Assembly (NCBI GenBank): GCA_965221725.1
Contig: OZ244909.1
Coordinates: 1,240,001 to 1,304,000 of the forward strand
DNA: 64,000 nucleotides
Source of the DNA: HK1 sp965221725
GTDB taxonomy: Bacteria > Pseudomonadota > Gammaproteobacteria > HK1
Direction of reading: 5' to 3'
In this document: piece by piece, positions 34,642-42,823 of the stretch
Layout: every line of letters begins with the position of its first letter
Position numbering within the stretch: the stretch's first letter is position 1
Made by a program: the position numbers and the translations under genes
Notes under the pieces: generated by a model
Told to the model about the DNA's origin: nothing
The model's database searches: none
The model's input: the letters and a program-made list of their open reading frames with translations, nothing else

Positions 34642-35681
34642 AGGCGCAGGGCTCGGGGGGACCGGACGCGGGACCCGCCGTGCGGCGCGGTCCGGATCTG
34701 GCCGCGCTGCTGCGCACCGGCCGCGGAGAGTACATCGGGCTCGGAATTCTGCTCGTCGCGGTGCTGGCCATCTTCGGCTCGACGACCCCGCGGTTCCTCT
34801 CCCTCGCCACGTTCCAGTCGATGGCGTTCCAGATGCCGGAGCTCGGGATCCTCACCCTCGCGATGCTGATCCCCATCCTTTCCGGGGGACTCAACCTCGC
34901 GGTGACGTTCTCGGCCAACATCTGCGGCCTGACCGCAGCGTGGATCCTGCAATCGCTCGGCGGCCCGGAGGCCGGGATGGCGGCCTTCGCCCTGGCGGTG
35001 GCGGGCGCCCTCGCCGTCGGCACTTTCATCGGATGGGTGATGGGGATCATCATCGCCTACGTCGGCGCCCACCCCATTCTGGTCTCCCTCGCCTTCATGA
35101 TCTTCCTGCGCGGAGTGGGAGAACTCCTGACCCGAGGCGGCGACATTTCGGGCTTCCCCGCGTTCGTCGGCGACATCGGCCACGGCACCGCGGCCGGGAT
35201 CCCCATCCCGTTCCTCATCTTCGGCGCCTGCGCGGTCTGGTGGCACGTGCTGCTCGGGCGCACGCCGCTCGGCTTCTCCATCTACATGGTCGGATCGAAC
35301 ATCGAGGCAACCCGCTACTCCGGCGTCGACACGCGACGGGTGCTCACCCTCATCTACACCCTGTCGGGACTCATGTGCGCGATCGCCGGGCTGGTGATGC
35401 TGGCGAGATTCAACTCCGTGCGGGTAGGGCACGGCGAGGCATACCTCCTCATCACGGTGCTCGCCTGCTTCCTCGGCGGAGTGGACCCCTTCGGCGGGTT
35501 CGGCCGCACCGCTTCGGTGGTGCTCGCCCTCGTCATCCTGCAGGTCATCTCCTCGGGTCTGAACCTGCTCGGCGCGAACCAGCACCTCGCAACCGCGCTG
35601 TGGGGCAGCTTTCTGGTGGTGGTGATGGTCGCACGCTTCCTGGTGCTGCGCATACGCGCCGGGCCGAACCACGACGCATGA
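34638..35681 (+). CDS. Sugar ABC transporter permease 2
   Basis: A 347-residue permease, partner of the preceding one, with the same fold: LGILTLAMLIPILSGGLNLAVTFSANICGL, AYVGAHPILVSLAFMIFLRGVG, coupling loop MVGSNIEATRYSGVDTRR, and ACFLGGVDPFGGFGRT. It starts with TTG at 34638, overlapping the stop of permease 1, with GGAGGAG six bases upstream; the weak start codon is thus compensated by a strong ribosome-binding site. Its stop overlaps the ATG of the radical SAM gene. Confidence 0.9.
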   Translation: MKAQGSGGPDAGPAVRRGPDLAALLRTGRGEYIGLGILLVAVLAIFGSTTPRFLSLATFQSMAFQMPELGILTLAMLIPILSGGLNLAVTFSANICGLTAAWILQSLGGPEAGMAAFALAVAGALAVGTFIGWVMGIIIAYVGAHPILVSLAFMIFLRGVGELLTRGGDISGFPAFVGDIGHGTAAGIPIPFLIFGACAVWWHVLLGRTPLGFSIYMVGSNIEATRYSGVDTRRVLTLIYTLSGLMCAIAGLVMLARFNSVRVGHGEAYLLITVLACFLGGVDPFGGFGRTASVVLALVILQVISSGLNLLGANQHLATALWGSFLVVVMVARFLVLRIRAGPNHDA

Positions 35682-36847
35682 CGACGCGACGCCACGGCGG
35701 CTCCGCCCACAAGGGACGCGGTGCGCTCAGCAACGCGAGCGGCCGGTTCGAGCAGCTTGCACGGGTAGAGTTCGACGACGGCTGGGACGACGGCTGGGAA
35801 CGCGGGGGTGAACGCGACCGGGACCACCCCGGGGCGGACGCGCATGACGACGGCGGGGAGCGGGAGCGCGAGTGGGACGCAAACGACATCCCGCCGCCGA
35901 AGCTCCGCACCACCCTCATCCCCGACGCGACCCGCAAGATCATCGCCTGGAACGACTCGCCGGATCTCCCCTTCGACCGCTCCGTCAATCCGTATCGCGG
36001 CTGCGAGCATGGGTGCATCTACTGCTATGCCCGGCCGAGCCATGCGTACCTCGGCTATTCGCCGGGGCTCGACTTCGAGACCCGGCTGGTGTTCAAGCCC
36101 GAGGCGGCGGCGCGGCTGCGCGCGGAACTCGGCCGGCCCGGCTATGCGTGCGCCCCCATCTCGCTGGGCTCGAACACCGACCCCTACCAGCCGGTGGAAC
36201 GCGACCTCGGGATCACCCGCGCGGTGCTCGAGGTGCTGGCCGAGTGCGGGCATCCGGTGATGATCGTCACCAAGTCCGCGCGGGTGGAGCGCGACCTCGA
36301 CATCCTCGGCGCGATGGCGAAGGCCAACCGCTGCAGCGTCGCGGTGAGCGTGACCACCCTGGACCGCTCCCTCGCGCGGCACATGGAGCCACGCGCGTCC
36401 GCCCCGCATCGGCGCCTGGAGACCATCCGCCGGCTGACCGGGGCCGGCATCCCGACCGGGGTGATGGCGGCCCCCATGATCCCGTTCGTGAACGATGCGG
36501 AGCTGGAGTCCATCCTCGAGCATGCCCGCGAGGCCGGCGCGCTCGGGGCGAGCTACACCGTGCTCCGCCTGCCGCTGGAGATCGCGGACCTGTTCCGCGA
36601 GTGGCTCGCCGAGCACTACCCCGACCGGGCCGAGCGCGTGATGGAGCGGGTCCGCGACATGCGCGGCGGCAGGGATTACGACTCGACGTTCGGCCGGCGC
36701 ATGCGTGGCACCGGACCGGTGGCGACGCTGATCGCGAAGCGGTTCCGGCTCGCGGTGCAGCGCCTGGGGTTCCCCGGCTTCCCCGCCCTCGACACCTCGG
36801 GATTCACCCCGCCCCTCCCGGAAACCGGTCAACTGCCCCTGCTGTGA
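35678..36847 (+). CDS. PA0069-family radical SAM protein
   Basis: A 389-residue radical SAM protein. The 4Fe-4S motif is C109-x3-C113-x2-C116 (YRGCEHGCIYCYARPSH), with NPYRGCEHGC typical of the SplB-like/PA0069 group. Then LDFETRLVFKPEA, the SLGSNTDPYQPVER segment, IVTKSARVERDLDIL and SVTTLDRSLARHMEPRASAPHRRLETI follow. The first ~65 residues are charged and low-complexity (DDGWDDGWERGGERDRDHPG). The ATG overlaps the permease stop (ATGA), which probably reflects tight packing rather than shared function. Substrate is unknown. Confidence 0.9.
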   Translation: MTTRRHGGSAHKGRGALSNASGRFEQLARVEFDDGWDDGWERGGERDRDHPGADAHDDGGEREREWDANDIPPPKLRTTLIPDATRKIIAWNDSPDLPFDRSVNPYRGCEHGCIYCYARPSHAYLGYSPGLDFETRLVFKPEAAARLRAELGRPGYACAPISLGSNTDPYQPVERDLGITRAVLEVLAECGHPVMIVTKSARVERDLDILGAMAKANRCSVAVSVTTLDRSLARHMEPRASAPHRRLETIRRLTGAGIPTGVMAAPMIPFVNDAELESILEHAREAGALGASYTVLRLPLEIADLFREWLAEHYPDRAERVMERVRDMRGGRDYDSTFGRRMRGTGPVATLIAKRFRLAVQRLGFPGFPALDTSGFTPPLPETGQLPLL

Positions 36848-36880
36848 ACGTCTGACCGGAGCGCGCCTGGCCGCAGCGGT

Positions 36881-36900
36881 ATCCCCGCCGAGGCGGGGAT
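36881..36900. terminator. Perfect hairpin after the radical SAM gene
   Basis: ATCCCCGCCGAGGCGGGGAT folds into an 8-bp GC-rich stem with a four-base loop between the radical SAM gene and selA. There is no T-run, so Rho-independent termination is uncertain. Confidence 0.35.
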
Positions 36901-37004
36901 GGCATCACCGGCGTTGTCGTTGCCGCCGGCCGTGCCGGAGGAGTGGCCAGGCCCCCGGGACGGTTCAAGCGAAGCGCCCCGTCCAGTACGATGCCGCCTC
37001 CTCC

Positions 37005-38444
37005 ATGGCCACGCTTCGGCGCTTTTCACCGGTGTCTCCGATCTCGTCTCCCTCCGGGCTTCCCTCCGTGGACCGGCTGCTCGCCGAGGACGCGATGGTG
37101 TCCCTCATCCAGCGCCACGGTCGCCCGCTGGTGCTCGAAGCGGCGCGCCAGGCGCTTGGCCGGGCGCGGGACACAATCGTCACCGGATGTTCCATCGATC
37201 CGGCGGAACTCGAAGCGGACATCGCGGCCCGGGTGCGCACCGTCGCGGCGCCGTCGCTGGTGCCCCTGTTCAATCTCACCGGGACGGTGCTGCACACCAA
37301 TCTGGGGCGGGCGCCGCTGCCGGAACCGGCCATCACGGCGATGACCGCGGTGGCGCGAGGCGCCAGCAACCTGGAATTCGACCTCGAGACCGGGCGGCGC
37401 GGGGACCGGCACCGGCACGTGGAGCCGCGGCTTCGCCGGCTCACCTCGGCCGAGGCCGCGATCGTCGTCAACAACAACGCGGCCGCGGTGCTGCTGGTTC
37501 TCGACACGCTGGCGAAGCGCCGGGAAGTCCCGGTATCCCGGGGCGAGCTGATCGAGATCGGCGGCGCCTTCCGCATGCCCGACATCATGAAGCGGGCGGG
37601 GGCGAAGCTGGTGGAGGTGGGCACCACCAACCGCACCCATCTCCGCGACTACGAGGCCGCCATCGGCCCGCGCACCGCGCTGCTGATGAAGATCCACACC
37701 AGCAACTACGCGGTGGAGGGGTTCACCGCGGCGGTGCCGGAGCGCTCGCTCGCGGCGCTCACCCGCGAACGCGGGTTGCCGCTCGTGTCCGATCTCGGCA
37801 GCGGCTCGCTCGTCGACATGACCGCGTACGGCCTCCCGCCCGAACCGACGGTGCGGGCGATGATCGCGGACGGGGTCGATCTGGTGACCTTCAGCGGCGA
37901 CAAGCTGCTCGGCGGCCCCCAGGCGGGCATCATCGCCGGACGGGCGGACCTCGTCGCCCGGCTCAAGCGCAACCCCCTGATGCGGGCGCTCCGCCCCGAC
38001 AAGGTGACCCTCGCCGCCCTGGAATCGGTGCTCGCGTTGTACGAAGACCCGGATCGGCTCGCGCAGAGCCTGTCGTCACTCCGTCTGCTCACCCGTCAGC
38101 GCGAGTCGATCGAGGCGCAGGCGCGGCGGATCCGGCCCCGCCTCGCGCAACGGCTCGGCGACGGCTGGTCGGTGGAAGTCGTGGCCTGCCGCAGCCAGAT
38201 CGGCAGCGGCGCCCTGCCCGTCGATCGGCTGCCGAGCGCGGGGCTGCGCTGCGCTCCGTCAATCGGAGCAAAGCGAGGACGACGGGGACGCTCGTCGAAG
38301 CTGCCGGCGCTGGCGGCGGCGCTCCGCGCGCTGCCGACACCGGTGATCGGGCGCGTGCACGACGGGGCGCTCACCCTCGACCTGCGCTGCCTCGATGACG
38401 AGGCGGGCTTCATCGCCCAGCTCGACCACCTGGATGCGCCGTGA
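37005..38444 (+). CDS. selA: L-seryl-tRNA(Sec) selenium transferase
   Basis: A 479-residue PLP enzyme converting Ser-tRNA(Sec) to Sec-tRNA(Sec) with selenophosphate. Motifs: FNLTGTVLHTNLGRAPLP, SNLEFDLETGRRGDRHRHVE, IVVNNNAAAVLLVL, EVGTTNRTHLRDYE, LVSDLGSGSLVD and FSGDKLLGGPQAGII with the PLP Lys at residue 300. Length is close to E. coli SelA. A small insert of basic sequence (IGAKRGRRGRSSK, near residue 428) replaces the usual loop. Its stop overlaps a GTG that opens a small reading frame before selB. Together with selB and selC this completes tRNA-charging and decoding; selD is not in the window. Confidence 0.97.
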   Translation: MATLRRFSPVSPISSPSGLPSVDRLLAEDAMVSLIQRHGRPLVLEAARQALGRARDTIVTGCSIDPAELEADIAARVRTVAAPSLVPLFNLTGTVLHTNLGRAPLPEPAITAMTAVARGASNLEFDLETGRRGDRHRHVEPRLRRLTSAEAAIVVNNNAAAVLLVLDTLAKRREVPVSRGELIEIGGAFRMPDIMKRAGAKLVEVGTTNRTHLRDYEAAIGPRTALLMKIHTSNYAVEGFTAAVPERSLAALTRERGLPLVSDLGSGSLVDMTAYGLPPEPTVRAMIADGVDLVTFSGDKLLGGPQAGIIAGRADLVARLKRNPLMRALRPDKVTLAALESVLALYEDPDRLAQSLSSLRLLTRQRESIEAQARRIRPRLAQRLGDGWSVEVVACRSQIGSGALPVDRLPSAGLRCAPSIGAKRGRRGRSSKLPALAAALRALPTPVIGRVHDGALTLDLRCLDDEAGFIAQLDHLDAP

Positions 38445-38716
38445 TCCCCGCCACCGGAAACCGAGCCCGCGAGAGCCGAGCGGTGTTCATGTCGGCTCCG
38501 CCTGCCCTCTTTCAACTCATCCTGTGCCGGTCTGCTGACGGCATCGGCGTCTTCGCGCTGGCCAATCGCCCGGGCTGTGCCGTGACCACCTCGACCGAAC
38601 GGGCCAGCGAGAGCCGGGCAGTCTGCATGCCGATGTCGCCCGTCCTTCTCTGCGTTCTGCGCCGGGCGCCCGACACCGGCATCCCCGTGCTGACCGATCG
38701 CTTGGCCACGCCGTGA
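38441..38716 (+). CDS. Small ORF of unknown function between selA and selB
   Basis: A 91-residue frame that begins with GTG overlapping the selA stop (GTGA at 38441-38444) and ends with TGA overlapping the selB GTG (GTGA at 38713-38716). The protein consists of two diverged copies of a 45-residue unit: RESRAVFMSAPPALFQLIL... and SESRAVCMPMSPVLLCVL..., matching a ~136-base DNA duplication. It has no recognisable domain. It may be a real coupled gene or a duplicated spacer that has stayed open; the exact overlaps at both ends are the argument for the former. Confidence 0.35.
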   Translation: MIPATGNRARESRAVFMSAPPALFQLILCRSADGIGVFALANRPGCAVTTSTERASESRAVCMPMSPVLLCVLRRAPDTGIPVLTDRLATP

Positions 38717-40689
38717 TCGTCGCCACCGCCGGCCATGTCGACCACGGCAAGACCGCGCTGGTGGGCGCGCTCACCGGCGTCGACACCGATCGCCTGCCGG
38801 AGGAGAAGAAGCGCGGGCTCACCATCGACCTCGGGTTCGCGTACCACCCGCTCGATGCGGATCACGTGCTCGGCTTCGTCGACGTGCCGGGGCACGAACG
38901 GTTCGTGCGCAACATGCTGGCCGGCGTGGGGTCCATCGATCTCGCGCTGGTGGTGGTCGCGGCGGATGACGGGGTGATGCCCCAGACCCGCGAGCACACC
39001 GCGATCCTGGACCTGCTCGGGGTGAGCGAGTGCATCGCGGTAGTGAGCAAGGTCGACAAGGTCGATGCAGCGCGGGCCGAGGAGGTGAGCGGTGAGATCG
39101 ACGCCCTCCTCGCCGCCACCGGCATGCGGGGCGCCGAGATCCACCGGGTCTCGGCGATATCCGGGGCAGGGGTGGAGGCCCTCGCCCGAACGCTGCGCGA
39201 GCGTGCTCTCGGCCTCGCGGCGCGGGCTGCGGACGGCCGTTTCCGCCTCTGCGTGGACCGCGCATTCATGCTCAAGGGGGCGGGGCTCGTGGTCACCGGA
39301 ACCGTACACTCGGGGGTTGCGGCCACCGGGGAGCGTCTGGTTGTGACCCCCGGCGGGCTCGAAGCCCGTATTCGCGGCATCCATGCCCAGGACCGGCCGG
39401 CCGATCGTGCCCGCGCCGGCCAGCGCTGCGCTCTCAACCTCGCGGGGCGCGACATCGGCGCCGGAGCCATCGTGCGCGGCGACTGGATCGTCGATCGCAC
39501 CCTGCACGCCCCGACCGACCGCATCGACATGCGCCTGCAGGTGCTCCCGGACGAGCCGCGGGCGGTACGGCACTGGACCCCGGTGCACGCGCACCTCGCG
39601 GCCGCGCATTCGACGGCGCGGATCGCGGTTCTGGGGGCGGGCAGCATCGCGCCCGGAGAGGGCGGGCAAGTCCAGATCGTGCTCGACCGCCCCCTGCATG
39701 CGCTCGCGGGCGACCGCATCGTCATCCGCGACCAGTCCGCGACCCGCACCATGGGCGGCGGCGCCGTCATCGACCCGTTCTCCCCGAAACGCGGGCGCGC
39801 CCGCCCGGACCGACTCGCCTGGCTCGATGCGGTCGAGATGCGCGGACCGGAACGCAGCGGCCCCGAAGCTCCGGCCGAGGGGCCGGCGGGGTCGGTTGGC
39901 CGGGCGCTTGCGTCCACCGCCGCCGGGGTGGACACCGGCTGGATCCGGCGCGCCTTCGGCCTCACCGACCCCGAGGTGCACCGCATCCTCGATGCCGCCG
40001 GCGCGATCCGGGCCCCGGACACCGGCACCGAGCGATGCTTCTCACCCACCCACTGGGCGAGCCTTCAAGCCGAAATCCTCGCGTTCCTGGAAGTCTTCCA
40101 CCGCGAGCGCCCGCGACTGCACGGTGCGAACACGAACGACATCCGGCTCGGGATCACGCGCCGCGTGGACCCCAGCGTGGTCGAGCACGCCCTCGCCTCC
40201 CTGCGGCAACGCGGCGCCATCGCCCGGCGCGGGGTGACCGTCCGACTCCCGGAGCATCGGGTCACGCTCGGCGCAAACGACGAGCGGCTCTGGTCACGGG
40301 TGGCCCGTGCGCTCGATCCCGCGAAGGGCAGCCCGCCGAGCTTGCGCCAGGCCGCCGAGCAACTGAAGATCGACGAGGCGGCGCTCGGCGCTCTGCTGAA
40401 GCGCGCCACCAATGCAGGGCTGGTGGCGCCCGTCACCCGCACCCGGTTCGTGCCGCTCGGCGCCGTGAGCGCGCTGGCGGCGCAAGCGGAATCCCTCGCG
40501 GACGCGCAGTCCGAAGGGCGCTTCACCGCGGCCGAGTACAAGAACCACGCGGGCATCGGGCGCAACTTCGCCATCGAGCTGCTGGAGTTCTTCGACCGCA
40601 GCGGATTCACGGAGCGCCTCGGTGACCTCCGTCGGGTCCGGCGGCCGGCGGCGGAAGTCTTCGGCACGGAGGACGGCATCGGCGACTGA
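38713..40689 (+). CDS. selB: Selenocysteine-specific translation elongation factor
   Basis: A 658-residue GTPase that carries Sec-tRNA(Sec) to UGA codons next to a SECIS hairpin. Domain I has GHVDHGKT (residues 7-14), DVPGHERFVRNMLAG, SKVDK; domains II-III follow, and the C-terminal winged-helix region that binds SECIS RNA includes VDTGWIRRAFGLTDPEVHRIL, LRQRGAIARRG and the last module FTAAEYKNHAGIGRNFAIELLEFFDRSGFTER. Length and order match E. coli SelB (614 residues) with a slightly longer middle. GTG start at 38713. Confidence 0.97.
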   Translation: MIVATAGHVDHGKTALVGALTGVDTDRLPEEKKRGLTIDLGFAYHPLDADHVLGFVDVPGHERFVRNMLAGVGSIDLALVVVAADDGVMPQTREHTAILDLLGVSECIAVVSKVDKVDAARAEEVSGEIDALLAATGMRGAEIHRVSAISGAGVEALARTLRERALGLAARAADGRFRLCVDRAFMLKGAGLVVTGTVHSGVAATGERLVVTPGGLEARIRGIHAQDRPADRARAGQRCALNLAGRDIGAGAIVRGDWIVDRTLHAPTDRIDMRLQVLPDEPRAVRHWTPVHAHLAAAHSTARIAVLGAGSIAPGEGGQVQIVLDRPLHALAGDRIVIRDQSATRTMGGGAVIDPFSPKRGRARPDRLAWLDAVEMRGPERSGPEAPAEGPAGSVGRALASTAAGVDTGWIRRAFGLTDPEVHRILDAAGAIRAPDTGTERCFSPTHWASLQAEILAFLEVFHRERPRLHGANTNDIRLGITRRVDPSVVEHALASLRQRGAIARRGVTVRLPEHRVTLGANDERLWSRVARALDPAKGSPPSLRQAAEQLKIDEAALGALLKRATNAGLVAPVTRTRFVPLGAVSALAAQAESLADAQSEGRFTAAEYKNHAGIGRNFAIELLEFFDRSGFTERLGDLRRVRRPAAEVFGTEDGIGD

Positions 40690-40693
40690 TCCA

Positions 40694-40860
40694 AAAATTT
40701 CACTGGTTCCCGGCCAGGATCGGAGAACCGCTCGGGCGGGGATGGCTCCGATTCGAGGGGGTGTGAGAAGTGCGGGCGAAGGTGCCCTGAATCCGGCATC
40801 TTTTGGCCCCCGCTTCTCACCAGTGCGCGGCGGCGGCCGCGGATCGGAGAAATTTCCGGC
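40694..40860. repeat. Repeat with AAATTTCAC / GAAATTTCC ends between selB and selC
   Basis: Contains TTCACTGGTTCCCGGCC, GATCGGAGAACCGCTC, ATGGCTCCGATTCGAGG and GTGTGAGAAGTGCGG, the same text as the TTTCTCAC repeats at 12941 and 60881, then a second half ending CGCTTCTCACCAG and GGAGAAATTTCCGG. It looks like two related elements in opposite orientation. Confidence 0.65.
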
Positions 40861-40890
40861 TCAGGAAGGCAGCGGATACACACGACCTGA

Positions 40891-40986
40891 GGAAGAGGAT
40901 CGCACCCCGGTGGGGCGCTCGGACTTCAAATCCGGTGAGACGCGTACCACGTGTCTGGTGGGTTCGACTCCCACCCTCTTCCGCCA
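40891..40986 (+). tRNA. selC: tRNA-Sec (anticodon TCA)
   Basis: A 96-base tRNA with the special Sec features: an 8-bp acceptor stem (GGAAGAGG with CCTCTTCC), anticodon loop CTTCAAA with anticodon TCA at 40926-40928, a long variable arm (GAGACGCG...CGTGTCT), a T arm GGTGGGTTCGACTCCCACC, discriminator G and an encoded CCA (40984-40986). It lies about 200 bases after selB. The region directly downstream is a cargo block, as expected for the favoured integration site selC. Confidence 0.97.
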
Positions 40987-41030
40987 CTCCGCACGGTCGG
41001 GATGATGCCCGGGCGAAGAAGGAGAACCAA

Positions 41031-42140
41031 ATGCTGCAACGACTGTATGTCGACAACTACAAGTGTCTGGTCAACTTCGAGCTGCCGCTGAGGGAGTTGT
41101 CCCTGCTACTCGGTCCGAACGGTGCGGGTAAGACCTCGGTGCTTGATGTTGTTTTCGCGTTACGCCGACTTCTTGGCGAAGGGGCGCGGATCACGGATAC
41201 CGACGTGTTCCCGACCCGCACGCTGACTCGCTGGCAACAACGCAACCTCCAGATCTTCGAAATCCAGGCCGCGCTGAACACCGACTCCTTCGGCTACAGG
41301 CTCGAAGTGGAGCACGAGCGAGCGACACGGCGCGCCCGAATCCAGCTCGAAAGACTGACCGGAGACGGAAGGCCGTTATTCGAATTTCACGAGGGCGAAG
41401 TACGGCTCTTTCGGGACGATCACTCCGAGGGTCCCACCTATGGTTCGGATTGGTCGGAATCGGCGCTCGCCCGCGTCGCACCACGGCGGGACAACATGCG
41501 CCTCACCCGCTTCGTGGACTTCATGAGAAATGTAATGGTTTGCGGGCTCTACCCGTCAGGCTTCCGCACCGAATCGACGAGTGAGGGTCCGCTCCTTCAT
41601 CGTGACGCTCACAATTTCGCCGACTGGTATCGGCACATGCTTCAGGAACATCCGGATCTGGTTCCGGGATTCACGAGCAGAGTCAGGGAGGTGATCGGCG
41701 ACCTGAGCGCGATGCGCCTGGAGAAGGTAGGGCAGGACACACGTGCGCTCATGGTCGTGTTCGACGAGGGCGATGAACGGTACGCGCTACGCTTCGACGA
41801 GATTTCCGACGGTCAACGGGCGCTCATCGTTCTGTACAGCCTAATTCATCTCGCGGAAGATCAAGGCTACACACTATTCCTCGACGAGCCTGACAATTAC
41901 GTGGCGCTTCCCGAAATCCAGCCCTGGCTCATGGCGCTCTCCGACGCCTGCGGGGGGACGGTGTCCCAGGCGGTAGTGTGCTCTCACCACCCGGAACTGA
42001 TCGACTATCTCGGGGGCGAGAGTGGCTTTCTGCTCCAGCGAGAAAAATCCGGTGTCGTCACCGCCGGCAAGCCGGAGGTCGCGAAGCTCGATAGTGGTCT
42101 GAAACTCTCCGAGCTGATCGCCAGGGGATGGGCCGGATGA
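41031..42140 (+). CDS. AAA family ATPase (OLD/AAA_15-type), defence-like
   Basis: A 369-residue ABC/SMC-class ATPase. It starts MLQRLYVDNYKCLVNFELPL, typical of OLD-type proteins, with Walker A GPNGAGKT at residues 28-35, a signature-like SDGQRALIVLYSLIHLAEDQG, Walker B LFLDEPDNYV and a switch His in VVCSHHPELIDYL. There is no fused Toprim domain; a separate Toprim-like protein is encoded by the overlapping next gene. It has an ideal ribosome-binding site (AAGGAGAA) and begins 45 bases after selC. Likely a two-gene anti-phage or DNA-surveillance module; effector activity is inferred. Confidence 0.8.
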   Translation: MLQRLYVDNYKCLVNFELPLRELSLLLGPNGAGKTSVLDVVFALRRLLGEGARITDTDVFPTRTLTRWQQRNLQIFEIQAALNTDSFGYRLEVEHERATRRARIQLERLTGDGRPLFEFHEGEVRLFRDDHSEGPTYGSDWSESALARVAPRRDNMRLTRFVDFMRNVMVCGLYPSGFRTESTSEGPLLHRDAHNFADWYRHMLQEHPDLVPGFTSRVREVIGDLSAMRLEKVGQDTRALMVVFDEGDERYALRFDEISDGQRALIVLYSLIHLAEDQGYTLFLDEPDNYVALPEIQPWLMALSDACGGTVSQAVVCSHHPELIDYLGGESGFLLQREKSGVVTAGKPEVAKLDSGLKLSELIARGWAG

Positions 42141-42697
42141 GCAGGAACGTGCAGATCGTGCTTCTGTGCGAGGACGTGCAACACGAAAGCTTCGGCCGAC
42201 GTTTCCTCGAAAAGGCCGGCTGGACGATACGCCACATCAGGGTCGTAAGAGCGCCGAAAGGGCTTGGGTCCGCCGAACAGTTCATCCGGAAGCACTTTCC
42301 CGACGAGCTCAAGGCATACCGAAGTCGGAAGCACCGCGTCTCCGTCGCGCTCATCATAATGGTTGACGGAGACAACCACGGCGTCGTTCAGCGCGTCGAT
42401 GAACTCGATACCGCGTGCAGAGAGCGCAACATTGCCTGCAGAGACCCCGACGAACACGTTCTGGTGCTCGTGCCCACATGGCGAATCGAAACCTGGCTCG
42501 CCTACCTTGAAGGCGAAACGGTGGACGAGGGAAAGCCCGACTATCATCGCTTGCCGCGGCCAAGAGACTGTCGGTCGCATGTCGAAAGTCTCGCTACCAT
42601 GTGTCGGAGCAAAGAACTCCGGGAACCGGCTCCTTCCTCGCTGATCGCTGCCTGCACGGAATACCGGCAATGGTCCGGCGCGATGCAAAGACGCTGA
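42137..42697 (+). CDS. Small Toprim-like partner of the AAA ATPase
   Basis: A 186-residue protein overlapping the ATPase stop (ATGA). It opens VQIVLLCEDVQHESFGRRFLEKAGW, with an acidic E12 in the position of the Toprim Glu, and continues to VSVALIIMVDGDNHGVVQRVDEL, where D77-G-D79 resembles the Toprim DxD. VLVLVPTWRIETWLAYLEGE and EPAPSSLIAACTEYRQW follow. This suggests a metal-dependent nuclease domain supplied in trans to the ATPase, like a split OLD nuclease. Similar unnamed partners occur beside OLD-like ATPases; I do not recognise a named system with certainty. Confidence 0.65.
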   Translation: MSRNVQIVLLCEDVQHESFGRRFLEKAGWTIRHIRVVRAPKGLGSAEQFIRKHFPDELKAYRSRKHRVSVALIIMVDGDNHGVVQRVDELDTACRERNIACRDPDEHVLVLVPTWRIETWLAYLEGETVDEGKPDYHRLPRPRDCRSHVESLATMCRSKELREPAPSSLIAACTEYRQWSGAMQRR

Positions 42698-42823
42698 GAC
42701 GAATTTGGAGTTTTTGGAGCATGGGCAAACAACCTTTATGCGTACCAGCAATCCGCCATGAATCTTCGGAATCTCCTGCGTGCAGATCGCCGAAATTGCG
42801 TTTCCCTGCGAGCGCGAATCCCC

